From Cycas panzhihuaensis (lineage: Eukaryota > Cycadophyta): a stretch of 64,000 bases of DNA. The notes under the pieces are model-generated. The model ran no database searches and was not told where the DNA came from. It saw only the letters and a list, made by a program, of their open reading frames with translations. The stretch covers positions 132,997,741-133,061,740 of the forward strand of contig CM041465.1 of the NCBI GenBank assembly GCA_023213395.1, written 5' to 3'. Shown piece after piece: positions 33,075 to 44,321 of this stretch. The position numbers and the translations under genes were made by a program. Positions within the stretch are counted from its first letter, which is position 1. Every line of letters starts with the position of its first letter.

Positions 33075-33243
33075 TGTTAGAAAATGTAACTGAAGCAAAC
33101 AAGGTCAACAGGATCTTTCACATTAGGTAGATATCAAGCAAGAATAGATCGCACAAGACACCAGATTACCGTGGGAAACCCTTACAGGTGAAAACCCACA
33201 AATGAATAATATTCACATTATGGCAAAATGATGATGATACAAA
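33075..33243 (-). repeat. A 5' LTR, first part
   Basis: 169 bp matching 29290-29458. It ends in ACAAA (33239-33243), the target duplication of B. The rest of this LTR is at 38816-38971. Confidence 0.95.
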
Positions 33244-33417
33244 TGCAGGGTTGATGCTACAATGGCAGATGAAGAATACTTGATAATCTTATTGAGAGTA
33301 TAAGAGAATATATATATAATTAGGGTTTGTAAACCTCCAGAACTACTTTGTAACCGATACATAGCATATTGACACATGTCATTAATATATAAATGGATTA
33401 GATATTATATTCTAACA
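33244..33417 (-). repeat. B 3' LTR (left end)
   Basis: 174 bp, plus strand TGCAGGGTTGATGC to ATTCTAACA. The minus-strand purine tract AAGAGGGGA (33418-33426) adjoins it. Confidence 0.95.
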
Positions 33418-33426
33418 TCCCCTCTT

Positions 33427-33870
33427 AATGTCATATCCTTTTCATTCATGTTGATCTTATCTCTGAGGTACATGAATTTCTCCTTGAGAAGAGATTTTGT
33501 GAAGATGTCAGCTAATTGTTCTGAACTTGGACAATAGGACAATTTGACTTCCCCTCTGTCCACTTTCTCTCGAATGAAGTGATGATGAACTTCAATATGT
33601 TTTGTGCGGGCATAAAAAACCGGGTTCTTCGTCATTTGAATGGTGCTCTGATTGTCACAATTGATTACAATTGTAGCTTTTTGAGAAAACTGCAGTTCAT
33701 CCAAAGATGTCTTAGCCAGATAGCCTCATAGGAGGATTGAACTATTGCCTGGTATTTTGCTTCGAATGTAGATAATGATACAGTGGACTATTTCTTGGTT
33801 CTCTAAGATACAATACCGTTTCCCAAGTCGAAACAGTATCCAGAGGTGGATTTTTGACTGTCAATGTCTC
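33427..33870 (-). pseudogene. B RNase H
   Basis: Minus frame with VINCDNQSTIQMTKNPVFYARTKHIEVHHHF, then GEVKLSYCPSSEQLADIFTKSL. This is the copia RNase H C-terminal half. The SSTEAEY-like start lies at 33730-33790 in a damaged frame (TFEAKYQAI). Confidence 0.88.
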
Positions 33871-35046
33871 CTACCCAATTTGAGTCTGTGTACTCGTTAA
33901 CAAATTTGATCCTTGATTACTGTAGTAAATACCATATGTCTTTGATCCTTGCAGATGATGAAGAATATGCTTGGTTGCTTTCCAATGTGATACCTTTAGG
34001 GCAAACATGTACCTTGAGATTAACCCTATTGCAAATGCAATGTCTGGTCTAGTTGAAGTGAGATATATGAGATTTCTGACTAGTTTCTTGTAATGAGTTT
34101 CATTTACTGGTTCCCCATCAGGATCAACAGTGAGCTTGGTTCCAGAGCACATGGGTGTGGGAGTTGGTTTGCAGTTCATCATACCAAAGTCTTTTAATAT
34201 ATGTGTTGTATACTTACTTTAATGAATGAAGATTCCACACTTCAACTTATGAATTTCTTTTCCTAGGTAGTAGTGGATTTCTCCCAGATCTGTCATTTTG
34301 AAGGTTTTGGACAATTGAAGTTGCAAAGAGTTGATCCAGTTGGTGTTACTCCCAGTGAGTATCAAATCATCTACATACAGTACAAGGATGGTGACTTTGT
34401 CATTCTTGTCAATGTGAACGTAAAGGGCAGAGTCAACTTCTGATCGCTTCATTCTAAGACTTTGCAGGTAGGAGTCCATCTTTGCATACCAAGCCCTGGG
34501 AGCCTGTTTTAGTCCATGAAGAGCCTTGTTGAGTTTGCAGACAAGGTGTTCCTATCCTTGTGTGACATATCCTGGTGGTTGTTCCATGTATACTTCCTCA
34601 TGAAGGTCTCTGTTGAGAAAGGCTCCTTTGACATCCATTTGATACATTGCCCAATTTTTTTGTGCAGCTAGGGCAATCACTGTCCTAAGGATTGTCATTT
34701 TATTGATAGGAGCAAACGTTTCATCATAATCTATTCCTTGAGTTTGAGAATAGCCTATTGCAACAAGTCAGGCCTTGTATTTCTCAATTGATCCATCAGA
34801 TTTCTCTTTGATTTTATACAACCATCTGTATCCAATGATGGGTTTTCCTTGAGGAGGAGTAGTGAGTTTCCAAGTTTTATTACTATAGATTGATTCCATT
34901 TCATCATTCATTGCTTCTTTCCAACGAGGATCATTTTGGGCTTGTTGATATGATATATCATGTTGAGCAGCAAGCCCGTGATGCATTTGACTTTTGGTTC
35001 TTTTCCCTTCTTGAATGAGATCTAGATTTACTCTAGATTCCTTCAT
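33871..35046 (-). pseudogene. B reverse transcriptase
   Basis: Frames in order: PRWKEAMNDEMESIYSNKTW, GYRWLYKIKEKSDGSIEKYKA then a stop, QMDVKGAFLNRDLHEEVYMEQP (34580-34650), LKQAPRAWYAKMDSYL, and ILVLYVDDLILTGSN with YVDD intact (34219-34479). It continues MTDLGEIHYYLGKEI and NLIYLTSTRPDIAFAI (33871-34182). Stops at about 34768 and 34200 break it. Confidence 0.9.
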
Positions 35047-35121
35047 TGTTTTCAGGTACCATTTTGGTATCTTTTTTTGTGAGGGATTTTGAGGTTGAAT
35101 TGAGTTGTTGACAGCCTTGTT

Positions 35122-35928
35122 CTATTCAGATAAATGGGATCCTAGATTTGTACCTTCATCAGAGACACTTGTAGTGACAGCCGGTGGTGGTGCATTTTTT
35201 GTTCCTTGTTGTTCACCTTGATCTATCTCAGAGTGAGATTGAGTCCAACTTGGTATGATGATGTCAACTGATTGAGTAGGTATAGTTTTCCCATCAACTT
35301 GGTCTTCATCAGTTGATTCGTCAAAGTGCACATCCCTACTAGGATAGATCTTGTTGGTTAGAGGCATCGATATTTCATTGTATCCCACAAGAATGCATCT
35401 CCTGCTTTTATCATCTAATTTATTTCTCTTTTCAACAAGAATGTGCATGTAGATGGTTGATCCAAAGACTCGAAGGTGTGAGACATCTGGTTTCTAACCC
35501 GACCATGCTTCTTCAGGAGTTATGGTCTCCATAGCTTTAGTTGGACTTCTGTTGAGAAGGTATATGATTGTATTTACTGCTTCGGCCCAATATTTGTTGC
35601 TTACCCCTTTTTGTTTTAGCAAGGAACAAGTCATCTCCGTTATGGTCCTATTTTTCCTCTCAGCCACTCCATTGGATTGTGGAGTGTAGGGAGTTGTAAA
35701 TTGTCTTTGTATACCATTTTTCTTGCAGTATTGTGTGAATTCATTAGATGTGAATGCCCCACCATTGTTGGTCCTCAAGCATTTGATGCTGCATTCACTT
35801 TCTTTTTCAACTTTGGCTTTGAATTTAAGAAAGGTGTCAAATACATCATATTTTAATTTAAGAAAATAGATCCAGATTTGTTTGGTGCAATCGTCTATGA
35901 AGGTCAAATAGTAGTGCGCCCCTTGCAA
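35122..35928 (-). pseudogene. B integrase
   Basis: Begins in the damaged IHNDLCGP motif just upstream of 35928, then GAHYYLTFIDDCTKQIWIYF. The second catalytic site reads LRTNNGGAF, with Asn in place of the catalytic Asp of RTDNGGEF. The Glu box NGVAERKNRT is intact. It ends through PTKAMETITPEEAWSG, a stop at about 35494, and the C-terminal HLRVFGS region (35122-35448). The Asp-to-Asn change alone would inactivate it. Confidence 0.9.
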
Positions 35929-36008
35929 GGATGGGGGATTGAATGGACCACAGAGATCATTGTGAATTAGTTGCAGTTTGCAATGTGCTCTAGTAGTGCT
36001 GGTAGAAA

Positions 36009-36779
36009 TTACAGTTTATGTTGTTTACCCATCATGCATGTGTTACAAATAGAGCTAGAATTTTTAATCCATGGAAGGCCATGCACCATATCATGTTTGC
36101 TTAATAAGGATAAAGCATCATAAGATAAATGACCATAGCGCAAATGCCAAAGTTTTCCATTATCAACATTTTTAGTTACATGAAGGGCAATGTGAACCAG
36201 TGTGGCAAGAAATTTATACAATCCATTGGTTTTAATGCCCTCACCAATTACTTTGTTCCCTTCGTATTTATCAAAAATGACACATCCATCACCCTCAAAT
36301 AGGACTTGGAGCTTGTTGTCTGTCAACTGAGATACAGATAGTAGGTGTTTTGTCATCCCTAGTACATAGAGCACATGGCCAACTTTTTTAGTGTTTCCAT
36401 CTGGCAAGGTAATAGGAATTGTTCCATGTCCTTGTATTGGATGGGTGGTGTCATCTCCAAGTACAATTGAGCCAAAATTTTGAGAAGGGTTTATGTTGTT
36501 GAACCAAGTTCACTCGTGGATCATGTGTCTAGAAGCTCCAGAGTCTATAAACCAATCATCATGATTTTTGTTCTTTACTGTTGAGGAAAGAGCTGTTACA
36601 AATGCGGTCTCTTCTTCTTCTTCTTCAAATGACTCATTTTTGTCAGGTTGTCCTGAGTAGCTACTTGAAGCTACGATCCCCCTTTCTATGTCAACTTTGT
36701 GGTGACGGCAGTCGGTGGTGTAGTGACTAGATTTTCCACTATAATAGCAAATGTTTTGATGACCAAGTCGTTCTCCCAA
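36009..36779 (-). pseudogene. B protease and pre-integrase domain
   Basis: Contains WFIDSGASRHMIHE, the aspartic protease active site with DSG intact (36510-36580), then LPDGNTKKVGHVLYVLGMTKHLLSVSQL. The pre-integrase zinc domain LWHLRYGHLSYDAL, then ICNTCMMGKQHKL follows. A run of GAA codons (five Glu, TTC repeats at about 36605-36625) lies before the protease. The zinc knuckle upstream is degenerate (CYYSGKSSHYTTDC). Confidence 0.88.
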
Positions 36780-37049
36780 GTACTAGATGTGGTGAGTGCG
36801 ACAAGAAAATCGTCCTCTACCAGGAGTATAGTTTGTGGGTCGTCTTCTCCCTCGGCCTGATCCATGAAAAACTCCATTGTTGGTGGTGCCCCTTCCTCAA
36901 ATACTCACTCTGGATGAAAATGGATTTTCCAATTCATTTTCGAGGTTAGTTTCAGTGTATTCATGATATAGAAGTTGACCACAAACGGTAGTGAATGAGG
37001 GCTGTGCAATTTTTGTCGTCAACTTATAAGATGTAACAAAGTTTTGAAA

Positions 37050-37520
37050 TCAGGTAGGAAGTTTGTGTATAATAAGATCAATAAGGTCACCATCTGAGTG
37101 ACTCACTCCAACTGACACCAAGTTTTCATGAAGTAGCTTGAATCGTCCAAGAAAAGAGGTGAAGTTTTTTGATTCAGACATGCTTAAGGTAGCCATTTGG
37201 CTCTTGAGTGCCATGACACGAGCAGTGCTTTTCTGGGCATACAAGGTCTTCAATGTGGTCCATGATTCGTGAGGAGTGGTGACGCTGGCTATGTGAGGTA
37301 GGATGGAGTCTACAACTAATAGAGTTATGGAGGCAAGTGCAAGACCTTTTTGTTCCATGTGCACCTTATTTTCAGCAGCATCTACAAGCTCAGGTTTGAT
37401 ACTCTCCGTCTGGTCCCATGCACCCTGAGCCACTAGTATGGATCTTATCTTGGTCTTCCATGATTCATAGTCATCACCAGTGAGTTTTTCAAACTCGGAA
37501 AGTCGAAGAGAGGAAGCCAT
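37050..37520 (-). pseudogene. B Gag (UBN2 type), N-terminal two thirds
   Basis: Starting at the Met at 37520 (MASSLRLSEFEKLTGDDYESWKTKI), with typical copia Gag helices: LALASITLLVVDSILPHIA, ESWTTLKTLYAQKSTARVMALKSQM and FTSFLGRFKLLHENLVSVG, ending at a TGA after IIHKLPT. The Met at 37520 is preferred to 37643 because homologous Gags begin near it. The rest of Gag (36780-37049) carries an RGRGRG stretch and stops. Confidence 0.85.
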
Positions 37521-38623
37521 GAGAAGGTGAGTAATTCTATCAAGTCTAGACACGGGATTACCTGGACTCGTAGGCCTATCGATAAACCTCCAACGGAGAT
37601 TCAAGACAAGTAGCTTCGTGGTGCTAACCGCTAACCACTGCACTATGAGGCTTCGGAAATTGGTCGGGATCCCTAATTTAGGTTGGGCTCAAGGTCCTAT
37701 AGGGTCCTCCTATATACCTTTCAGTACGTGGGGGCTCAAATCTGTGAGAGAGTTCTATCTGAGGCTTGGGTATTAGGTCCTTCTGGTTCCCCTCACTTCA
37801 CACGATGGTTCCAAACTCCCAACGTGCTTAGCCAAGAACGACAGATCCAACGCGATTTTTATAGACCCCTGAAATAGGGTCTTTAAGGTTGAGAACGGGT
37901 AGCTACCAAGCAGTGTTATCTACCCATAAGAGAAGGCGGCAAGTGCAATAAATATAACTCCCTTTTTAATATATATTTTTTAAGAAATGAAAGAGACTAC
38001 AATACTCAGTCAAAATAAGAAAATGCAGCAAGGAGGGTTTTGAGTACTTTCTTGAGGTAAAGAATTGTTGTTGACAGGCGTACAGATGGCAGTACAGTAC
38101 AATAAATTAGTCAAAAAAATCAACTTTCTCGAAATGCTCTGAAAGAGGTGTCAAAAGAATGGCCTTGATGTGTAGATTCTTGATCTACAACTAGTTTTTT
38201 GAATGGGCCTCTTAGTGAAGCGAAAAAGCCAGACGAAACTCCAGTGGGCAACTAGGGTTTTTTCATGATTTTGTTGATTTTTTCTGAATCTGAAGGAGAA
38301 GGCCTTCGAATCATATATCAATGGAAAGCGTATGCCGTGGGCTTTCTATTGATACCAGGTTTTCTTGGTATAGACGTTTGTATTGTGAGAAACGAGCAAA
38401 AGTCTCTAATGACGGTCGTACAGCTTCAGGCAGTCTTTAGGGCATCAGAACGATGAAATTTGAGTTCGGTCCTTTGGAGAGAAGTGAAGAGCAGGTTGAG
38501 GCACCCCTCTTGGTGTAATTTCATCAAATTTTGAGATAAAAGTTTTTTTGACCATACGGTTGTATGGACCTATTCGTACAGTTGTACAAAAATACTTCTC
38601 CAGACAAGATCTAGACCTAAAAT
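37521..38623 (-). other. B leader
   Basis: About 1.1 kb between primer-binding site and Gag with no long frame. No structure is obvious. Confidence 0.6.
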
Positions 38624-38636
38624 GGCTCTGATACCA
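38624..38636 (-). other. B primer-binding site
   Basis: Minus strand TGGTATCAGAGCC directly after the LTR; initiator-Met type. Confidence 0.88.
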
Positions 38637-38810
38637 TGTGGGGTTGATGCTACAATGGTGGATGAAGAATACTTGATAATCTCATTGAGAGTATAAGAGA
38701 ATATATATACAATTAGGATTTGTAACCCTCTGGAACTACTTTATAACCGATACATAGCATATTGACACGTGTCATTAATATACAAAAAGATTAGACATTA
38801 TATTCTAACA
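38637..38810 (-). repeat. B 5' LTR (right end)
   Basis: 174 bp, plus strand TGTGGGGTTGATGC to ATTCTAACA, followed by ACAAA. Confidence 0.95.
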
Positions 38811-38815
38811 ACAAA

Positions 38816-38971
38816 GATGGACTTTGATCTATATTTATAGATCTAAAGTGCCAAATATTAATACAATTTACATCCATTAGGTCACTACACTCAAGAATAT
38901 CCTCCACATAATTAGGCATAAAAATAGGGAGGCCCACTTTACATTAGGTGGTAAGGACACATTTTCTAACA
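38816..38971 (-). repeat. A 5' LTR, second part
   Basis: 156 bp matching 29459-29614 and completing the LTR interrupted by B. Followed by CCTTG (38972-38976). Confidence 0.95.
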
Positions 38972-38976
38972 CCTTG

Positions 38977-39135
38977 TAGGGAGAAGACGAGGAAATTAGA
39001 TTCTATTTCATAATTTCTCACTTTTAGTTTAACATTTTTTACTTCACCTTTGCATTGTAATGCTTTGTTTCCTAGGGCAAATGCTTTGATCTCTATTTTT
39101 ATTAGATGTGTACTCCTAGTTTTTGCATTAGTCAT
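38977..39135 (-). pseudogene. C protease N-terminal part (upstream of A insertion)
   Basis: Minus frame with ALGNKALQCKGEVKNVKLKVRNYEIESNFLVF, the central strands of a gypsy retropepsin. The frame continues without a break into 29284 when A is taken out. The active-site D-S/T-G lies further upstream and is not clearly preserved. Confidence 0.78.
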
Positions 39136-39360
39136 GAACTAATGAAATTGTGGATGCTTTCTTAATCTATGAGTGCTACTACCTTGATGTTCCTATGTGA
39201 CTTGCAATCTTCAAGGCATTTGGGCTTTGCATTTTTTTGGCGTTGTTACAAGTTCCTTTGTGTCAACCATCCTTGTTGTTGTTTATCAAGCCTAGATGGC
39301 CCTTTCTTGCTCTTATTGAATATTGCCTTTTTACCATCTTTGGTTTCTCTTTTTCTTAGT

Positions 39361-39399
39361 GTGGGGGTGGGGGGGGGGGCGAGCCGGCGGGGGGTGTGG
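39361..39399. repeat. G-rich tract in C
   Basis: Several runs of five to eleven G on the plus strand around GAGCCGGCGG. It could form a G-quadruplex, or could be a homopolymer sequencing or assembly artefact. Confidence 0.7.
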
Positions 39400-39515
39400 A
39401 TCTATTACTTGTTATTTGTTCTAGATCCTTTGCTTGTTAGTCTGTGGTGCTAACTTTTTTCTATGCATGTTTTTGCTAATTCCAAATGGTCTATCCCACT
39501 AGGTACTTTTTGTAC

Positions 39516-39831
39516 ATTTATGTCTAAGTGTATTGCATATGTATCATTTTCTATTATAGGAGTCTAACTCATTGTAAGGTAGAGCTTATCTTATGATAGT
39601 CATCATTGATAAATTTATGTTTTACTAACTCTTTTCCTAGCAAATTTACCTATACTTTTGGATCTAATTGGCCATTTATGTCTAAGTGTATTGCATTTGT
39701 ATCATTTTCTATTATAGGAGTCTAACTCATTGTAAGGTAGAGCTTATCTTATGATAGTCATCATTGATAAATTTATGTTTTACTAACTCTTTTCCTAGCA
39801 AATTTACCTATACTTTTGGATCTAATTGGCC
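39516..39831. repeat. 158-bp tandem duplication in C
   Basis: 39516-39673 and 39674-39831 are adjacent copies that differ at one site by eye (GCATATG against GCATTTG). It is non-coding. Far younger than C itself. Confidence 0.95.
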
Positions 39832-42452
39832 AACAAATGTAGGGGGAGAAAATCTTGCAATCAATCATGGTCCAATACATTTTGATAGATTTCAAGAACG
39901 AGCTAGGGGAGAGAGCATAGACTAGGGTGAACAAAAAATTTGATAAATGCTTTTTTAACATAGATGACCAACAAGAAAGGATGAAAATTAACTACTACTT
40001 GAAAGTCTCTAGCTAATAATGAGCAATTTAATGAATTCCTGTCTAAATTAATAGTTATAAATGGTGAGCTAAAGACCAAGTTTGTTGAGAATAAGAATTG
40101 GTAGGGTAGGATTGAACACTAGACAATAAAAGAGAGTTCTATAGGGAAGGCATTCGACTCTTACATAGCAAAAAGGGCCTAAATTCAAATTTAGATTTTG
40201 ATGGATTAACTCACAAGGTACTTACAAATGAAAATAAATATTACAAAAATAATAAAAGTTTGAGAGGGAAATGTTTTGAAAGCATTTTTTATGCACTTTG
40301 ACCTAGGTAGAACTAAAATGATAGATGGATTCACTACTAGCTCAAAATCTAAAGCATTGACTAGATAATATGACCTAAGAAACAAATAAATGAGTTACTA
40401 AGAGATGCTTAAAAAAAACAACACTCAAGTAATAAGGTAATAGGCACAACAAAATACAAGTTGATTAAGGCAATAATATGCAAAGGAAATTAAGAATTGA
40501 AGTACATGTCAAATTGGTAACAAATAATGAATTAATTTAATGGAATAAGTGTGCAAAAAAATATATGGAGCGAAATAAAATAGTGCAATGAAATGAAATG
40601 AATTAAAGCAACGAAATGAACAAAATTAAAGTGAAAGGAAAAAATAATATTCAAGAAGAATATTCTTTGTAATATGCCTATTATAATTTAATTTTATTCC
40701 AAGATGATTAGTTTGGAGAAAATGAACCCAAAAAAAAATGTCGTAGAAACAAATACTTACCCATGCTCCTACTTGATCAACACTAGCATTACCTTGTCAT
40801 GCTAGATCTGAGTTTGATAGACTGCCACCTCTTAGTTCCACTAGCCACACTTCTTTTGCACTTGTATGCCCTTTTGCTAGGCTTTAAGACTTAGTGTTCC
40901 ACATTCCTGCATACACTTTCACTCATCGATGCTTTTGTTGTTTATATATATATATAGTCTAGCATAGTAGCACTTGGAATGACTTCAAGAACAACCCCAA
41001 CAATGGAATCGACAAGATAGAGCAAGTTAGTAGTGAAAATTAGCATCAAGAATGATTGGAACAACAACATGGAATGTCTAGAATGGTTGCAGGTTATAGG
41101 AACGACTCTTGGGGAATAGTTGCCAATGCATGCAGGAATAAGAACAATTAGAAGGGAACGAGAAGGTTTGAACATGAATGGAAGTGGTTCACCACCAACA
41201 AATTACAATGGAAGTGTCTTACAAACATGTAAAATATATTTAGTGATAAAGTGTAATAGGAGATTTTGTTATGAAAAGACAAAAGTCACCTCGTATGGTT
41301 GTGTATTTTAGGGTTTTATGTTGTAAATGGGTATTAGAAAGGCATTCTTACCTTGGTTTTAGGGTGTGAGCTGATTTATAAAACATATCCAAAGGTGTAA
41401 ACATCCCAAGAATTTTACTTCTAACTATTAATTAATGGAATATTGAGTTATGCAGAAGAATGTGTGTAATGGTGCATGTGTATGCTTGATGTTTTGGGTT
41501 TCCTATATGTTGTATTGTTGTAAATAATAATATTAATGTGCAGTAGTTGGCAAGGTGCAAAAGCTTGAGGAAGTTATGGTGATTGACATCAAGTTGTAAG
41601 AGGACACTTGGCTGAAACACAAACGGGTGGTTTTAGGGCAATCGATGTGCCAAAGATCAGCCAACATTTTTTATGTTGTTTATAGGCTAGACTAAAGTTG
41701 AAGCAAGGGGGCAGATTTCCTCATGATTGCGTGGTGTTATGTAGAGCCATGGGAGATGTCAAATTGAAGACAATTCTTCGTGCGTTTTAAGTGTTGTAGT
41801 ATGTTTTCACTATTATGTGTTTGGATTATCGTGGACACGCTAAGGATGTGTGCTTTTTGGGTCCCCTAACATTGTGATCCAATGCTACACTTCCTTGCTT
41901 GATTGCCACATGCTCTATGGATAAAATGCAAGACAAATGCACTACACACTTTCCCACTAGATGTTTACTTGACTTCCCTCCAAAAATACGAGTCCATGCT
42001 CACCATAATGTTTTCCCATGATAGATGTGCTATAGTTGGGTTGGGTCTAGGCTTTTGAGAGCTCCCCCCACATTAGCAGTTTTTAGAGGATCATGGGGTA
42101 TAGTCATAGCAGATGCACACGATGTTGATCCCGATGAATGCTTGTTGTTGTTGGCAATGAATGGAAACAATATGTATGAATGTGGCTTGACAAAACAGGT
42201 AACATTAAGCATGCAAGCCAGTAATGGAAATAGATTGGGCTTATGGGAGATACCCACCTTAGAGGAATACAATCATGCTTGGGACAATAGATGGGCAACT
42301 AATAAGGAGGTAGCAAGACACGCAGATCAGAAGTGAGTAGTGATGGACTGCGAGAACTATCAATTGCGGTAGAGAGTGAATACACAATAGAACAAACGAA
42401 AAAAAAAATTTATAGATATGGGTTGAATATGCAAGTTGGAAGTGTTTTTGAG
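39832..42452 (-). other. C 5' interior, non-coding or decayed gag
   Basis: Where gag is expected (minus strand) I find no capsid or zinc-knuckle motif. It includes a (TA)n run at 40942-40962. A 103-codon plus-strand frame at 42025-42336 (VGSRLLRAPPTLAVFRGSWG...) is protein-like in composition but matches no family that I recognise. Confidence 0.5.
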
Positions 42453-42464
42453 GCTCTTATACCA
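42453..42464 (-). other. C primer-binding site
   Basis: Minus strand TGGTATAAGAGC, two bases from the LTR; a one-base variant of the initiator-Met site. Confidence 0.7.
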
Positions 42465-42466
42465 TT

Positions 42467-42633
42467 TGTAGTGGCCTGAGCCACTAATGCAACTATGAGA
42501 CCTTGTCCTAGCAAGATAGATAACCTTCATGGAGGTGACACCCATGACAAATAATAACAACAACATACGTATACCTACTGCCTTCTATATACACCTACTG
42601 GTTGCAGTTGACTTAGTGAGTCATCCCACAACA
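42467..42633 (-). repeat. C 5' LTR (right end)
   Basis: 167 bp, plus strand TGTAGTGGCCTGAGCC to CCCACAACA, then AGTAC (42634-42638). Confidence 0.85.
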
Positions 42634-42726
42634 AGTACAAAGATGGCTATTGGTAGCAATTAGCAACATAGGTTGCAATCTTCCAGTATTCATCAATGGC
42701 TATATAGACAACACTACATATAGTAT

Positions 42727-43345
42727 GAAGATGGCTCTTAGTAGAAATTAGCAATAAAAGTTGCAATCTTCCAATATTCATTAATAGCTACAAGTTGCAC
42801 TCTCTCCATTTCTTCGTATAAATGATTATTGGATCACAATCAAGTGAAGCCTATTTTGATCATGGCTTCCATTCTTAATTCAACTTCTTGTAGCTATCAT
42901 AATTAATGCACAAGGATCATGAGCATAGCTAAGACATATTCACTTCTAATAGCTTCTAGGTTCTTCCCCTTTTCCTCAAAACTATTTATCTTTATTACAT
43001 TGTAGACAAAATTACATACAATAGAATGATGCCTCCTAGTAGTTGTCAACAATGTAGGTTGTGATCTTCTAATGTTCATTAATAGCTACTAACTACATTC
43101 TCTCCATTTCTTTGTGTAGACAATTATTGGATCATGGTCGAGTAAAGCCTATCATGATTGTGTGTTCCTTCCTTAATTCAATTTCTTATAGCAATCGAGA
43201 TTATTACGCAAGGATCATAATTATAGATGAGACATATTCACTTCCAATAGCTTCTAGATTCTTTCCCCTTTCCTCAAAATTATACTATATATCTACAAGT
43301 TCTATTGTGAAAATTATACTATATATCTATAAGTTCTATTGTGAA
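42727..43345. repeat. Diverged tandem duplication, about 298-bp period
   Basis: 42727-43023 and 43024-43345 align with blocks such as CTCTCCATTTCTT, CAAGGATCAT and GACATATTCACTTC at a constant offset of about 298. A third, partial copy of the start lies at 42645-42726. The last copy also holds a 34-bp direct repeat (43277-43310, 43311-43344). Old duplication with many substitutions. Confidence 0.8.
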
Positions 43346-44321
43346 AATTGTAGTGACCTATTCCTTAGCACACAATAATATAACTAATGACATCCATACA
43401 ATAGTAGCCAGATATAGACAATGTATTTTATGTCAAAGAAATCTCCAATATATTATCAACCGTGTACATAAGATAACCTCCTATGGGTGCAATGCTTTGG
43501 CAGTAGTTAAATATATAGTATTTAATTATGTTGGAGTGCTTGCTACACTCATAACATAGTGAAAGGGGGTTGCACATAACTAAGCATATGCTTTCTATGT
43601 CATGGGATATTCTCTCTACGAGAGACATATGTTATAAATTGAATGTACACATGCTTACAGATATCCTGCCTACAATTTACTCCTACATATAAATTAGAAC
43701 ACCTATGGATGAATCAATATATGACATGACATATGCAAAGTAATAACTTAGCATTCAATCAATACAACATTATGAAATAATAGACATATATACAATTTTA
43801 TAATCCTTAATATTCCATTATTGAATAGATAGATAATACGAGATTTCACTATAATATACTTGGCTTTTAGATCTATATATATGTAAAGATGTCCTTTCAA
43901 ATCAAATTGAATCATCCTTATACAAAGTGATGTGACTCTTTATCACATACACACATTTTCATACTAATTAGCTATTATATCATTAACATGTGCTAATTCA
44001 CAAACTGTCCTTAGATACTAACATACCATAGTATGCCCACTTCCTAGCCATATGCTCCATATCATCTTCTTGATACACTGGCCTACTTACAGTGTGCATG
44101 GCTGATCTATCACTCAGTATATAGATTGATTCACATGTACAATGCTTGGGTTCTTTCTAATTTGGCTAACATAGGTCATATATGCAGATTCTAGCTATTT
44201 AGTACTAGAGAATGCAGTACAAAAACCCGAGCCTACATCACCTAGGGGTTACAAAAATGGTCGACCATCCTTGCTCACGTAAAAAAAATTGTAAAGTTTT
44301 AACCAAATTTGATGATGCTCC

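Larger units (their letters stand above)
33244..38810 (-). mobile_element. B: Ty1/copia retrotransposon inside A's LTR
   Basis: Two 174-bp LTRs (33244-33417, 38637-38810), ACAAA target duplications (33239-33243, 38811-38815), a primer-binding site and a polypurine tract. The minus-strand order is gag, zinc-knuckle region, protease, integrase, reverse transcriptase, RNase H. Total 5567 bp, a complete structure. LTRs differ at about 16 of 174 sites by eye. Several stops and a changed catalytic integrase residue show it is dead. Confidence 0.96.
29290..38971 (-). mobile_element. A: mostly non-coding LTR retrotransposon inside C, split by B
   Basis: LTRs of 325 bp: 29290-29614 complete, and 33075-33243 plus 38816-38971 interrupted by B. 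A primer-binding site TGGTATCAGAGC (33074-33063) follows the 5' LTR and a purine tract precedes the 3' LTR. CCTTG target duplications are exact. The 3.4-kb interior has only one short copia reverse transcriptase remnant near the 3' end and a long repeat-containing non-coding part, so A is a non-autonomous element derived from, or carrying a piece of, a copia element. LTRs differ at about 21 of 325 sites by eye. Confidence 0.93.
28519..42633 (-). mobile_element. C: old Ty3/gypsy retrotransposon, host of A and B
   Basis: LTRs at 28519-28682 and 42467-42633, clearly related but heavily diverged, flanked by AGTAC on both sides (28514-28518 and 42634-42638). A primer-binding site TGGTATAAGAGCC lies next to the right LTR and a polypurine tract next to the left. 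A gypsy protease remnant spans the insertion point of A. Reverse transcriptase, RNase H and most of integrase are missing. C's own sequence is 28519-29284 plus 38972-42633. Confidence 0.88.

Noticed and set aside
39361-39399. CpG island or gene promoter
   Set aside because: The tract is a short low-complexity G run within a decayed retrotransposon; no gene lies next to it.
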